Shown here: piece after piece, positions 10,020 to 19,015 of the stretch
Position numbering within the stretch: position 1 is the stretch's first letter
Layout: the number at the start of each line of letters is the position of its first letter
Origin: Cupriavidus yeoncheonensis
GTDB lineage: Bacteria > Pseudomonadota > Gammaproteobacteria > Burkholderiales > Burkholderiaceae
Reading direction: 5' to 3'
DNA length: 64,000 nucleotides
NCBI RefSeq assembly: GCF_905397275.1
Contig: NZ_CAJPUY010000014.1
Coordinates: forward strand, 62,001-126,000
Notes under the pieces: generated by a model
What the model was told of the DNA's origin: nothing
Seen by the model: only the letters and a program-made list of their open reading frames with translations
Databases searched by the model: none
Position numbers and translations under genes: made by a program

Positions 10020-10124
10020 GGCAGGGAATCCGTGGCCGCCGCGCATGGGGCATGCCGGGCGCGGCAAATGCCCTGGATTGTAAGAGACTGGAGCGCGCCG
10101 CTTGTCGAAGTGCTGGTCTGCCGA

Positions 10125-10670
10125 TCAGCCGATCAGGCGCCCGCGGCGCACGCGCATGCCCTTGCGGACCAGCTCCGGCGCCAGCCCCGACAGTGTGCCG
10201 AGCGTGTCGCCGCCGTTGGCGTGGCAGATGGCGATGCCCAGCGCATCGGCGGCATCGGTGCTCGGCCGGCCCGGCAGGCTCAGCAGCCGCATGACCATCT
10301 CCTGCACCTGCTCCTTGCTGGCGCGGCCATAGCCGACCACGGCCACCTTCAGTTGCAGGGCGGTGTATTCGAACACCGGCAGGCCTTGACCCACCAGGCC
10401 GCAGATCGCCGCGCCGCGCGCCTGGCCCAGCAGCAGGGTCGATTGCGGGTTGACGTTGACGAAGACCTTCTCGATCGCCGCGCAGTCCGGCGCATAGGTG
10501 CGGGCCACCTCGCTGATGCCGTCGAACAGCGTCTTCAGGCGCGCGGGCAGGTCGGTATCGCCATTGCTCTTGATGGTGCCCGAGGCGATGTAGGAAAGCT
10601 TGTTGCCATGCTTTTCCAGTACGCCGAAGCCGGTGGTGCGGAGGCCGGGGTCGATGCCTAGGATGCGCAT
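10125..10670 (-). CDS. ruvC: Crossover junction endodeoxyribonuclease RuvC
   Basis: Resolves Holliday junctions. 181 residues starting [18 protein letters not shown], with the acidic catalytic set visible as Asp7, Glu in [10 protein letters not shown] and the C-terminal Asp pair in [13 protein letters not shown]. The frame is open upstream to 10736, but the family starts at MRILGIDPG. It is the first gene of the leftward ruv group, with the GDPD lipoprotein gene about 105 bp downstream. Confidence 0.97.
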   Translation of the reverse strand: MRILGIDPGLRTTGFGVLEKHGNKLSYIASGTIKSNGDTDLPARLKTLFDGISEVARTYAPDCAAIEKVFVNVNPQSTLLLGQARGAAICGLVGQGLPVFEYTALQLKVAVVGYGRASKEQVQEMVMRLLSLPGRPSTDAADALGIAICHANGGDTLGTLSGLAPELVRKGMRVRRGRLIG

Positions 10671-10746
10671 TGAAGATGGGGTCTGGGTTTGGGCAATAGT
10701 GTAGGGGGTTTCGCGGCGGCCGGAGGTGCGCCGCAAGCGTCATGTC

Positions 10747-10798
10747 CAAGAAAAAAGGCCCCGGCCGGCGGGCGACTGCCCGCGCGGCCGGAGCCTTT
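10747..10798 (-). terminator. Rho-independent terminator of purH
   Basis: Long GC-rich hairpin with outer arms AAAGGC/GCCTTT and inner CGGCCG and CGGGC/GCCCG pairs. On the minus strand it ends in TTTTTTCTT. It lies just past the purH stop at 10816. Confidence 0.85.
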
Positions 10799-10815
10799 CC
10801 TGCTGCCGTACCCGC

Positions 10816-12387
10816 TTAGTGCCGGAAATGGCGGGTGCCGGTCAGCACCATCGCGATCCCGCGCTCATCCGCCGCAGCGATCACCTCGTCATCCCGCATC
10901 GAACCACCCGGCTGAATCACGCAGGTCGCGCCGGCGTCCACCACCACGTCCAGCCCGTCGCGGAACGGGAAGAAGGCGTCCGACGCCACGGCCGAACCGG
11001 CCAGCGTCAGGCCGGCATTCTGCGCCTTGATGCTGGCGATGCGCGCCGAATCCACGCGGCTCATCTGACCCGCGCCGACGCCGAGCGTCATGCCGCCGCC
11101 GCAGAACACGATGGCGTTGGACTTGACGTACTTGGCCACGCGCCAGGCAAACATCAGGTCGTCCATTTCCCTGGGCGTCGGGTGGCGGCGCGTCACCACG
11201 CGCAGTTCCGACGGCTTCACGTTCTTGGCATCCGGGCCCTGCACCAGCAGGCCACCGCCGACGCGCTTGAGGTCATACTGGTTGACGCCCTTGCCCAGCG
11301 GGATCTCGAGCAGACGCACGTTCTGCTTGGGCGCGAACACGGCGCGCGCGGCGGCGCTGAACGACGGGGCGATCAGCACTTCGACGAACTGCTTCGCCAC
11401 GGCCAGCGCCGCGGCTTCATCGAGTTCCACGTTGAAGGCGATGATGCCGCCGAAGGCCGAGGTCGAGTCGGTCTTGAAGGCCTTGTCGTAGGCTTCGAGC
11501 GCATTGGCGCCGACAGCCACGCCGCACGGATTCGCGTGCTTGATGATCACGCAGGCCGGCGTGGAGACCTCGAAGGACTTCACGCATTCCCACGCCGCAT
11601 CGGCGTCGGCGATGTTGTTGTACGACAGTTCCTTGCCCTGCAGCTGCACGTAGTTGGCCAGTGCGCCGTCCACGGCCTTCAGGTCGCGGTAGAACGCGGC
11701 GGATTGGTGCGGGTTTTCGCCGTAGCGCATTTCCTGCACCTTGTCGAAGGCCAGGTTCAGCGTCTGCGGGTAGGCGCTGCGGCCCTGGTGCGACTTGTCG
11801 GTACCCAGGCTGGTCAGGTAGTTGGTGATCGCGCCATCGTACTGGGCGGTGTGCGCGAACACCTTGGTGGCCAGGCGGAAGTTGGTGTCGTAGCCGACCT
11901 TGTTGCCGTTGCCGCGCATTTCGCCGAGCACCACGGCGTAGTCGGCCGGGTCGACGATCACGGTCACGTCGCGGTGGTTCTTGGCCGCCGAGCGCAGCAT
12001 GGTCGGGCCGCCGATGTCGATGTTCTCGATCGCGTCCGGCAGCGTGCAGTCATCCTTGGCCACGGTCTGCTGGAACGGGTACAGGTTCACCACCAGCAGG
12101 TCGATCGTCGGGATGTCGTGCTCGGCCAGCGCGGCCATGTGCTCGGGCAGGTCGCGGCGGGCCAGGATGCCGCCGTGGACTTTCGGGTGCAGCGTCTTCA
12201 CGCGGCCGTCGAGCATCTCGGGGAAGCCGGTGTAGTCGGCCACTTCCGTGACGGGCAGGCCGCTGTCGGCCAGCAGCTTGGCGGTACCGCCGGTGGAAAG
12301 CAGCGTGACGCCGAGCGCGTTCAGTTCGCGCGCGAATTCGACGATGCCGGTCTTGTCGGAAACGGAAAGGAGAGCTTGCTTGATCAT
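10816..12387 (-). CDS. purH: Bifunctional AICAR formyltransferase / IMP cyclohydrolase
   Basis: Catalyses the last two steps of de novo IMP synthesis. 523 residues. The N-terminal MGS-like cyclohydrolase domain begins [22 protein letters not shown] and contains [11 protein letters not shown]. The C-terminal transformylase domain has KHANPCG and ends [14 protein letters not shown] and [11 protein letters not shown]. It is third in the leftward dusB-fis-purH order, starting 22 bp after the fis stop. A strong terminator follows. Confidence 0.98.
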   Translation of the reverse strand: MIKQALLSVSDKTGIVEFARELNALGVTLLSTGGTAKLLADSGLPVTEVADYTGFPEMLDGRVKTLHPKVHGGILARRDLPEHMAALAEHDIPTIDLLVVNLYPFQQTVAKDDCTLPDAIENIDIGGPTMLRSAAKNHRDVTVIVDPADYAVVLGEMRGNGNKVGYDTNFRLATKVFAHTAQYDGAITNYLTSLGTDKSHQGRSAYPQTLNLAFDKVQEMRYGENPHQSAAFYRDLKAVDGALANYVQLQGKELSYNNIADADAAWECVKSFEVSTPACVIIKHANPCGVAVGANALEAYDKAFKTDSTSAFGGIIAFNVELDEAAALAVAKQFVEVLIAPSFSAAARAVFAPKQNVRLLEIPLGKGVNQYDLKRVGGGLLVQGPDAKNVKPSELRVVTRRHPTPREMDDLMFAWRVAKYVKSNAIVFCGGGMTLGVGAGQMSRVDSARIASIKAQNAGLTLAGSAVASDAFFPFRDGLDVVVDAGATCVIQPGGSMRDDEVIAAADERGIAMVLTGTRHFRH

Positions 12388-12409
12388 GGCTGTGCGAAAC
12401 GCTTCAAAT

Positions 12410-12643
12410 TCAAATTAAACCGTGCAGCTGCAACTTCTTGCGCAGCGTATTGCGATTGATGCCCAGATAGGCGGCGGCCAGCGACTGGTTGCGCTCGGCG
12501 CGCACCATCACGGCTTCGAGCAGCGGGCGCTCGACGGCCTCCAGCACCATGTTGTACATATTGGACGGCTCTTCGCCGTCTAGATCCCGAAAGTAGCTGT
12601 CCAGGCTGTCCCGGATGCACTGGTCGATAGCGTTGCGGCTCAT
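12410..12643 (-). CDS. fis: Fis family DNA-binding protein
   Basis: 77-residue nucleoid protein of the Fis family, beginning [20 protein letters not shown] and ending in a helix-turn-helix, [22 protein letters not shown]. It is shorter than enterobacterial Fis (98) because the N-terminal arm is reduced, as in other beta-proteobacteria. The start overlaps the dusB stop as ATGA, giving translational coupling as in the classic dusB-fis operon. Confidence 0.95.
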   Translation of the reverse strand: MSRNAIDQCIRDSLDSYFRDLDGEEPSNMYNMVLEAVERPLLEAVMVRAERNQSLAAAYLGINRNTLRKKLQLHGLI

Positions 12644-13707
12644 GCGGCAAGCAACTCCCGTTTCTTGTTGTTGTTCGTTTCATCTTCCCCCTCGCCTGCG
12701 CCGGCTTCATCGACATAGACCAGCCGGTCCGACCACTGTGCCTGTTCGTCGAAGAAGGCGTTGACCGCGGCGAGCTGTTCGCCGGTGGTCTCCAGCGTGT
12801 TCATGCGGTGGCGGAACAGGTTCGCGCCACGCAGCCCGCGCGTGTACCACGCAATATGCTTGCGCGCGGTGCGCACGCCGGTGAACTCGCCGTAGAAGTC
12901 ATAGTGGTCTTCCAGGTGCGCGTTCATGATGGCGCGGATCTCGGCCACTTCCGGCGGCGGCAGCAACTCGCCGGTGGCCAGGAAGTGTTCGATCTCGCGA
13001 AACAGCCACGGCCGGCCCTGCGCCGCGCGCCCGATCATGATGGCGTCGGCGCCCGTCAGCGCCAGCACCTGCTTTGCCTTCTGCGGTGTCGTGATGTCGC
13101 CGTTGGCCACCACCGGGATGCCGATCGTGGCCTTGACCGCGGCGATGGTCTCGTACTCGGCGTCGCCGTGGTACAGGTCCGCGCGCGTGCGGCCGTGGAT
13201 GGTGAGCATGCTGATACCCGCGTCTTCCACCATGCGCGCGACGCGCAGGGCGTTGCGGTTCTCGCGGTTCCAGCCAGTGCGAATCTTCAGTGTGACCGGG
13301 ACGCGGTCCCCCACGGCGCCGACCACGGCCTCGACAATGCGGACCACCAGCGGCTCGTTCTGCAGCAGCGCGGAGCCCGCGGCCACGTTGCAGACCTTCT
13401 TGGCCGGGCAGCCCATATTGATATCGATGATCTGCGCGCCGCGGTCCACGTTGTAGCGCGCGGCCTCGGCCATCATGCCGGGCTCGGCGCCGGCGATCTG
13501 GACCGAGATGGGTTCAACCTCGCCGGCGTGGTTGGCGCGGCGCATGGTCTTTTCGCTTTTCCACAGCTGTGCATTCGACGCCACCATTTCCGACACCGCA
13601 TAGCCCGCGCCGAGCTGCTTGCACAGCTGGCGGAAAGGGCGGTCCGTCACGCCCGCCATGGGGGCGACGAACAGGTTGTTGCGAAGTTGGTGTGGTCCGA
13701 TCTGCAC
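12640..13707 (-). CDS. dusB: tRNA-dihydrouridine synthase B
   Basis: FMN-dependent enzyme reducing uridines in the tRNA D-loop. The core reads QIGPHQLRNNLFVAPMAGVTDRPFR, followed by DINMGCPAKKV with the catalytic Cys and IHGRTRADLYHGDA. A GTG at 13707 directly before QIGPHQL gives 355 residues and the usual N-terminus. The frame is open to an ATG at 13839, adding 44 residues of arginine- and alanine-rich sequence that does not look like DusB, so the GTG is preferred. It is first in the dusB-fis-purH order. Confidence 0.9.
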   Translation of the reverse strand: MQIGPHQLRNNLFVAPMAGVTDRPFRQLCKQLGAGYAVSEMVASNAQLWKSEKTMRRANHAGEVEPISVQIAGAEPGMMAEAARYNVDRGAQIIDINMGCPAKKVCNVAAGSALLQNEPLVVRIVEAVVGAVGDRVPVTLKIRTGWNRENRNALRVARMVEDAGISMLTIHGRTRADLYHGDAEYETIAAVKATIGIPVVANGDITTPQKAKQVLALTGADAIMIGRAAQGRPWLFREIEHFLATGELLPPPEVAEIRAIMNAHLEDHYDFYGEFTGVRTARKHIAWYTRGLRGANLFRHRMNTLETTGEQLAAVNAFFDEQAQWSDRLVYVDEAGAGEGEDETNNNKKRELLAA

Positions 13708-13993
13708 GTTGGGGCGGCGATTCCGGCGGCCATGGCTCCCGGCGGCATGCGCGTTGCGCAATGCGAAACAGGACGGCCCGGCTGCGTGGTTCTGGAGTGA
13801 AACGGAAAAACACGCCCGTGCCGAAACGGCTGTCGGCAATATTCACGGGCGTGAGCGAGGGCTGGATTCTACCGCCAAACGAGTGCTGCTGCCCAAGAAT
13901 TGAGCATCAACACAAGGGGCGGAGTCTGAAAATGCCTCGAACCGGTTAGCCCCGAAGTGGCGAAGGCCGCATGCGCGGCCCCGCCAGGGCTTG

Positions 13994-15232
13994 TCAGCGG
14001 CGCATGCCGAACATCATGTGCCGGGCCAGCGCGTGCTTGAGCGGCGCCAGGCAGGCCAGCGCCGCCAGCGTTGCCCCGCGCGCGTGCGCGGCCATCGGGT
14101 AGGGCACGCCGAATGCGCGCGGCAACAGGTCGGTCACGCCGATGGTCACCGCCCGGTCCAGGCGGTGGCGAGACGCGAATGACTGTAGCGAGCGCGGCGT
14201 GCAGCCGGTGCGCAGCGAGTCCGCCAGCGCGAAGGCATCGCGCAGTCCCAGGTTCAGACCCTGGCCCGCCACCGGGTGCAGGGTCTGGGCGGCATTGCCC
14301 ACGGCCGCGATGCGGCCGTCGACCGTTACCGGCGCCGCGTTGAGCCCGAGCGGGAATGCGTGGCGCTTGCCGGCCAGCGTGAAGCGGCCCAGGCGGTCGC
14401 CGAACATCTCGCCGAGCTCGGCCGCGAAGTCGGTGTCGGACAGCGCCAGCCGCCGCGCGGCCTGTTCGGGCGGGCAGCACCAGACCAGCGCGTAGCCGTC
14501 GACGCCATGCTCGTCGTAGGGCAGCAGCGCCAGCGGCCCTTCGGCCGTGAACCGCTCCCAGGCCCAGCCCGGCCGCGGCCGCGAGCAGGCAACGTGGCCG
14601 ATCACGGCGGTCTGGCCGTAGTCGCGGTGCCGCGCGCCCTGGCCCGCATGCGCGGCCTGCTGGTGGAACAGGCCGCCTTCGGCCTGCACGGCAATGCGCG
14701 CGGCAAAGCGCACCGCCTGCCCATCGGCCGTCGTGCCGGCAAGGTGCACCGCGCCGGCCATGGCGTCCAGGCCGTCAAAGTCCCCGCCGGTCAGCGGATC
14801 CTGCCGCAGGTCGTCGATGCGGGTCTCGAATACGCGCAGCAGGCGTGATGCACCGGCGCGCTGGACTGCGCGGCCCAGCGCGCGCTCGAGCACATTGCAC
14901 AGCTCGCCATAGCGCACCACGTAGCCCAGCGCGGGTACGCCGTAGTCTTCATGGTGGAGCTTCACATGGCCGAGATGGCCGCGTTGCGAAACGTGGATAT
15001 GCTCGATTGCCGTGCCCGCGACCGGCCAGGCACCGATCTGTTCCAGCAGTTGCCGGCTGCCATGGGACAGCGCGATGGCGCGCGGGTCGCGCGCGGCCCG
15101 CGCCGGCGTGGCGGCGTCGATGAGCGCGATGCGCCAGTCGGTCGCCAGCAGCAACTGGCAGGCCAGCGCCAGGCCCACCGGCCCGCCGCCGACGATGGCG
15201 ATGTCCCTGACTTCAGGCTCGGCCTGGGTCAT
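13994..15232 (-). CDS. ubiH: UbiH-type FAD-dependent ubiquinone hydroxylase
   Basis: Flavin monooxygenase of ubiquinone synthesis (2-octaprenyl-6-methoxyphenol hydroxylase type). 412 residues. The N-terminal Rossmann FAD motif is IAIVGGGPVGLALACQL, the second FAD motif is VGNAAQTLHPVAGQGLNLGLRDAFAL, and the family DPRAIALSHGSRQLL block is present. The first ATG of the domain overlaps the end of the upstream small gene by 20 bp. Specificity between UbiH, UbiF and UbiI paralogues is inferred from overall pattern and the pepP neighbourhood, as in enterobacteria. Confidence 0.9.
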   Translation of the reverse strand: MTQAEPEVRDIAIVGGGPVGLALACQLLLATDWRIALIDAATPARAARDPRAIALSHGSRQLLEQIGAWPVAGTAIEHIHVSQRGHLGHVKLHHEDYGVPALGYVVRYGELCNVLERALGRAVQRAGASRLLRVFETRIDDLRQDPLTGGDFDGLDAMAGAVHLAGTTADGQAVRFAARIAVQAEGGLFHQQAAHAGQGARHRDYGQTAVIGHVACSRPRPGWAWERFTAEGPLALLPYDEHGVDGYALVWCCPPEQAARRLALSDTDFAAELGEMFGDRLGRFTLAGKRHAFPLGLNAAPVTVDGRIAAVGNAAQTLHPVAGQGLNLGLRDAFALADSLRTGCTPRSLQSFASRHRLDRAVTIGVTDLLPRAFGVPYPMAAHARGATLAALACLAPLKHALARHMMFGMRR

Positions 15233-15689
15233 TGCCGGCGCTCCTGTCCGTATCGAGATCCGGCGCCTGCCCGGCCGCGCCGCGCTTCCAGCAGATCGCA
15301 TCGGAGCGCGACTTGCCGGCCTCGGCATCGCGCAGCGCGTTGTCGAGTTTCTGCTGGTTGAAGCCGGGCAGGGCCTGCAGGCACTCCAGCAGTGCACTGG
15401 CGTTGGCCGCATCCATCGGCGCGACGCAGCCCTGGCCGCTGTCGGCGGCGCCCACCAGGATCAGCCAGGCCTTTCCGGCCCAGGGCGCAGCCTTGGAAAC
15501 ACGCACCACCACGCGTTCGAGCGAATCCCACATGACCTCCTCGCGCTGGCCGTCGGGGCGGTGCACCACCACGCGGTCATCGTAGAGGTTGAGCACGAAC
15601 GGGTCGTTCGGGTCGACGTGGTGTTTCGTGGGCGCGTTGTGCGGCGTTTTGGTGCCGTCGGGGAACAGTCGTCGCAGCCATCCGATCAT
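15213..15689 (-). CDS. Small conserved protein between pepP and ubiH, function unknown
   Basis: 158 residues, MIGWLRRLFPDGTKTPHNAP onward. A likely small beta domain (FVLNLYDDRVVVHRPDGQREEV, then LERVVVRVSKAAPWAGKAWLILVGA) is followed by a helical half (LECLQALPGFNQQKLDNALRDAE). There is no signal peptide and no clear transmembrane segment, so it is probably cytoplasmic. The start overlaps the pepP stop as ATGA, and the stop lies inside ubiH by 20 bp. Translation is therefore tightly coupled across pepP, this gene and ubiH. I do not recognise the family. Confidence 0.85.
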   Translation of the reverse strand: MIGWLRRLFPDGTKTPHNAPTKHHVDPNDPFVLNLYDDRVVVHRPDGQREEVMWDSLERVVVRVSKAAPWAGKAWLILVGAADSGQGCVAPMDAANASALLECLQALPGFNQQKLDNALRDAEAGKSRSDAICWKRGAAGQAPDLDTDRSAGNDPGRA

Positions 15690-17080
15690 GCTTTGCCTCC
15701 GCCAGTGGTGTTGCGGTCCCGCATCAGGGCCTCGATCTCGTCTGCCTTGACCGGCACGCCGCGCGTGATGATCTCGCAGTCGCCGCTGGTGACCACGGCA
15801 TCGTCCTCGATGCGGATGCCGATATGCCAGTAGCGCTCCGGCACGTCCTCGGCCGGGCGCACGTAGATGCCCGGCTCCACGGTCACCACCATGCCCGGCT
15901 CCAGCGGCCGCCACGGGCGTTCGCCATCGCCTGCCGGCGCGGCCGCGCGGTACTCGCCCACGTCGTGCACGTCCATGCCGAGCCAGTGGCCGGTGCGGTG
16001 CATGTAGAAGCGCCGATAGCTGCCGCTCGCCAGCACGTCGTCGAGTGTGCCTTCCTTGTTGCGGTCAAGCAGGCCGGTATCGAGCATGCCCTGCGCGAGC
16101 ACGCGCACCGCGGCATCGTGCGGCACGTTGTACGGCACCCCGGCGCGCGTCTCGGCGATGGCGGCGTCCTGCGCGGCCTGCACGAGGTCGTACAGCTCGC
16201 GCTGGGCCGGCGAGAATCGGCCGGACACGGGGAAGGTGCGGGTGATGTCGGAGGCGTAGCCGTCCAGCTCGCAGCCGGCGTCGATCAGGCACAGGTCGCC
16301 GTCGCGCAGCTCGGCGGGACCCGCGCGGTAGTGCAGTACGCAGGCATTGGGGCCGGCGGCGACGATCGAGTTGTAGGCCACGCTCTGTGCGCCGTGGCGG
16401 CGGAATTCGTACAGCAGCTCGGCTTCCAGGTGGAACTCGCGCAGGCCGTGACGGGACGCCTGCATGGCACGCACGTGGGCGCCAGCCGAGATCTCGCCGG
16501 CGCGGCGCATGGTGGCCAGTTCGCCCGCATCCTTGATCAGGCGCATCTCGTCGAGCAGCGTGCGGATGTCAACGGCGACCGAAGGCGCCGCGACACCGGC
16601 GCGGCCCTGCGTGCGCACCGCATCCAGCCAGCGGCGCACCTGCATGTCGGTGCGCGTCGACGCGGCCAGCGGATACGCGAGCTGCGCGCGGTTGGCGAGC
16701 AGGCCGGGCAGGATGGCGTCGATCTCTTCGACCGAATGGGCTTCATCGAAGCCGAATGCCGCGCGGGCGCCGTCCGGGCCGTAGCGGAAGCCGTCCCAGA
16801 TCTCGCGCTCTTCATGCTTCGGGCGGCAGAACAGGATGCTGCGGTCGGCTTCGGTGCCGTCGCCGGCGACCAGCACCAGCAGGGACTCGGGCTCGGTGAA
16901 GCCGGTCAGGTAATAGAAATAGCTGTCATGCCGGTACGGGTAGTCGCTGTCGCGGTTGCGCATGGCTTCCGGCGCCGTGGGCAGGATGGCCACGCCACCG
17001 CCGCCGGCGCGCAGGTGTTGCAGCACGCGGGCGCGACGGTCGCGGCAAGACGCCAGAAGGGCTGTATCGGTTGCGGACAT
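15686..17080 (-). CDS. pepP: Xaa-Pro aminopeptidase (aminopeptidase P)
   Basis: Mn-dependent peptidase releasing N-terminal residues that precede proline. 464 residues. The N-terminal creatinase-like domain contains the RNRDSDYPYRHDSYFYYLTGF signature in abbreviated form near residue 45. The C-terminal pita-bread domain has the metal ligands in LIDAGCELDGYASDITRTFP (two Asp), MHRTGHWLGMDVHD (His), VTVEPGIY (Glu) and IRIEDDAVVT (Glu). It leads the pepP-unknown-ubiH operon. Confidence 0.96.
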   Translation of the reverse strand: MSATDTALLASCRDRRARVLQHLRAGGGGVAILPTAPEAMRNRDSDYPYRHDSYFYYLTGFTEPESLLVLVAGDGTEADRSILFCRPKHEEREIWDGFRYGPDGARAAFGFDEAHSVEEIDAILPGLLANRAQLAYPLAASTRTDMQVRRWLDAVRTQGRAGVAAPSVAVDIRTLLDEMRLIKDAGELATMRRAGEISAGAHVRAMQASRHGLREFHLEAELLYEFRRHGAQSVAYNSIVAAGPNACVLHYRAGPAELRDGDLCLIDAGCELDGYASDITRTFPVSGRFSPAQRELYDLVQAAQDAAIAETRAGVPYNVPHDAAVRVLAQGMLDTGLLDRNKEGTLDDVLASGSYRRFYMHRTGHWLGMDVHDVGEYRAAAPAGDGERPWRPLEPGMVVTVEPGIYVRPAEDVPERYWHIGIRIEDDAVVTSGDCEIITRGVPVKADEIEALMRDRNTTGGGKA

Positions 17081-17121
17081 AGGATTGCCAACTGGATGGG
17101 GGGGAATGCATCAGATTCTAA

Positions 17122-17149
17122 CGCTGACGGGCCACGAGGCCCGTCAGCG
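17122..17149 (-). terminator. Hairpin after murU, possible terminator
   Basis: Perfect 12-bp arms CGCTGACGGGCC and GGCCCGTCAGCG around a 4-base loop, 13 bp past the murU stop. No long T-run follows on the minus strand (TTAGAATC), so termination may be weak or it may act as an mRNA stabiliser. Confidence 0.5.
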
Positions 17150-17161
17150 CCGGCAGGCGAC

Positions 17162-17908
17162 TCAGGCGCCGCCTGCGGTCGCGGTGCCACGCGCGGCGAC
17201 GGCGTCGTTCAGCGCGGCCAGCTGGGCCGGCGTGCCGACGTTTTCCCAACGGCCGTCGAAGCGCTCGCCGCTGGCCGTGCCCGCCGCAATGGCGGCGCGA
17301 TAGCAAGGCGTCATGGCCATCTTGGTACCGGGGGCGATATCGCTGAACAGGCGTGTGTCATACAGGCCGATATTGCCGAAGGTCAGGCGCTCGGCGCCCG
17401 GCGCCGGGTCAAGCGCCAACCGGCCGTCGGGCCACAGCGCGAAGTCGCCGGCCGGGTGGAAAGGCGGGTTGGGCACCATCACCAGGTGCATGCGCGGGGC
17501 CGGCGCACCGGCCATCGCGCGGGCACGCGGCAGCAGCGCGCGGAAGTCGTACTCGCAGAAGATATCGCCGGAAACGGCCAGGAAGATCTCGCCGCGCTCC
17601 GGCGTCCGAGGCGCCTGCGACAGCAGCGGCAGCGCCTTGGCGATGCCCCCGGCCGTCTCCAGCGCGCTGCCCTCGGCGGAATAGGCGATGCGCGCGCCAA
17701 AGCGGCTGCCGTCGCCAAGCGCAGCCTCGATCTGCTCGCCGAGCCAGGCATGGTTGATGACGATGTCGCGCAGCCCGGCGCGCACCAGTGCCTCGATCTT
17801 CCAGACGATCAGCGGCTTGCCGCCCACCGGCAGCAGCGGCTTGGGGCAGGTATCGGTCAGCGGACGCATGCGGTCGCCGCGGCCCGCGGCGAGGATCATG
17901 GCTTTCAA
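17162..17908 (-). CDS. murU: N-acetylmuramate alpha-1-phosphate uridylyltransferase
   Basis: Sugar nucleotidyltransferase of the cell-wall recycling route that makes UDP-MurNAc from MurNAc-1-phosphate. 248 residues with the signature LAAGRGDRMRPLTDTCPKPLLP at the N-terminus (product binding and catalysis) and ALETAGGIAKALPLL further on. The MurU call rests on the presence of the kinase partner amgK in the same leftward cluster and on the neighbouring lptD, an arrangement known from Pseudomonas. Its start overlaps azlD by 4 bp. Confidence 0.88.
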   Translation of the reverse strand: MKAMILAAGRGDRMRPLTDTCPKPLLPVGGKPLIVWKIEALVRAGLRDIVINHAWLGEQIEAALGDGSRFGARIAYSAEGSALETAGGIAKALPLLSQAPRTPERGEIFLAVSGDIFCEYDFRALLPRARAMAGAPAPRMHLVMVPNPPFHPAGDFALWPDGRLALDPAPGAERLTFGNIGLYDTRLFSDIAPGTKMAMTPCYRAAIAAGTASGERFDGRWENVGTPAQLAALNDAVAARGTATAGGA

Positions 17909-18228
17909 ATCAGGGTCTCCATGGCGAGCAGGGCGGCCATGCCGCCGACGATGGTCCAGCCGATGCTGCGCGTACGCGCCGCGATCACGATCGCGACCAG
18001 GCCGGCAACCAGCCTCGCATTGAGCGGGCTAACGTAGAGTTCGCCGCCGCGCATCAGCAGGTCGGGTGCGATCAGCGCGGACAGCATGGCGGCCGGCACG
18101 AACTGCAGCGCGGTGCGGAACCACGCCGGCAGCCGCACGCGGCCTTCGACCGCGATGAACGACAAGCGGATCAGGAAGGTGGCCAGCCCCGCGCCAATGA
18201 ACACCCACAGCAAGGTCAGCGAATTCAT
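17905..18228 (-). CDS. azlD: AzlD family membrane protein
   Basis: 107-residue integral membrane protein with about four helices (LLWVFIGAGLATFLIRLSF, VPAAMLSALIAP, LVAGLVAIVIAA, GMAALLAMETL). AzlD is the small partner of AzlC in branched-chain amino acid export. Start and stop overlap azlC and murU by 4 bp each, so the three are translationally coupled. Confidence 0.9.
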   Translation of the reverse strand: MNSLTLLWVFIGAGLATFLIRLSFIAVEGRVRLPAWFRTALQFVPAAMLSALIAPDLLMRGGELYVSPLNARLVAGLVAIVIAARTRSIGWTIVGGMAALLAMETLI

Positions 18229-19001
18229 GCCGGCTCCTTGCCGACGGCGGCGTCCTTGCCGGCCGGACGCTTGCCGGACAGGTTGCCACGGCCGAGCAGC
18301 AGCATGCCGGCGGCAATGCCGCCGAGTGCGGCGACCATCAGCCCGAGCTTGTGCGGCATGCCGAAGCAGGCCACCGCCAAGGCCGTCGCCACCAGCGCCG
18401 CGGCGACCTGCGCGCGGTGCTTGAGCCCCGGCACGATGATGCCGATGAAGGTCAGCGGCAGGAAAAAGTCCAGCGGCCAGTCACGCGGCACCTGTGCACC
18501 GACCAGCACGCCGGCCAGCGTCGATACCTGCCAGCTGGCCCACAGCGCGAAACCGCCGCCGAAGTAGAACCAGTGGCGGTAGCGCTGGCGCGGCCCGGTG
18601 TCGGCCAGCCGGTGCGTCATGGCGGCAAAGGCCTCGTCGGTCAGCAGATAGGCGATCAGCGCCTTCCAGCGGCGCGGCAGGTGTGCCAGCGTGGGGGCGA
18701 TGGTGGCGGAGTAAAGCGCATGGCGCAGGTTCACCATGGCCACGGTGACGGCGATCACCAGGGCCGGCGTGCCGGCCGACCACAGTTGCGTCAGGATCAT
18801 CTGCGAAGCGCCGCCGAACACGATGGCGCTCATTGCGCAGGCCAGCCATGCGGGCATGCCGGCGCCAACCGCCAGCACGCCATAGATCAGGCCGAACGGC
18901 ACCACGCCCAGCAGCATGGGGGCGAGCGCTCGCACGCCTGCCCACCATTCGCCCGAGCGTGTGACGGCCAGGCGACTGTCGGGAAGGTCCGGCGGGGGCA
19001 C
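18225..19001 (-). CDS. azlC: AzlC family branched-chain amino acid exporter subunit
   Basis: Inner-membrane protein, 258 residues from a GTG at 19001, with multiple helices and the family stretch PFGLIYGVLAVGAGMPAW, then FGGASQMILTQLW and MVNLRHALYSATI. It forms the large subunit of the AzlCD exporter. The frame stays open far upstream through the amgK 3' end, but that extension is not membrane-like. The start could also be another GTG/CTG within 20 codons. It sits between amgK and murU, separating that recycling pair. Confidence 0.88.
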   Translation of the reverse strand: MPPPDLPDSRLAVTRSGEWWAGVRALAPMLLGVVPFGLIYGVLAVGAGMPAWLACAMSAIVFGGASQMILTQLWSAGTPALVIAVTVAMVNLRHALYSATIAPTLAHLPRRWKALIAYLLTDEAFAAMTHRLADTGPRQRYRHWFYFGGGFALWASWQVSTLAGVLVGAQVPRDWPLDFFLPLTFIGIIVPGLKHRAQVAAALVATALAVACFGMPHKLGLMVAALGGIAAGMLLLGRGNLSGKRPAGKDAAVGKEPA

Positions 19002-19015
19002 TGCGCGGGCCCCGT

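Noticed and set aside
13708..13839. Longer N-terminus of DusB from the upstream ATG
   Set aside because: The additional 44 residues are Arg/Ala-rich and not DusB-like, and the GTG at 13707 gives the usual start.
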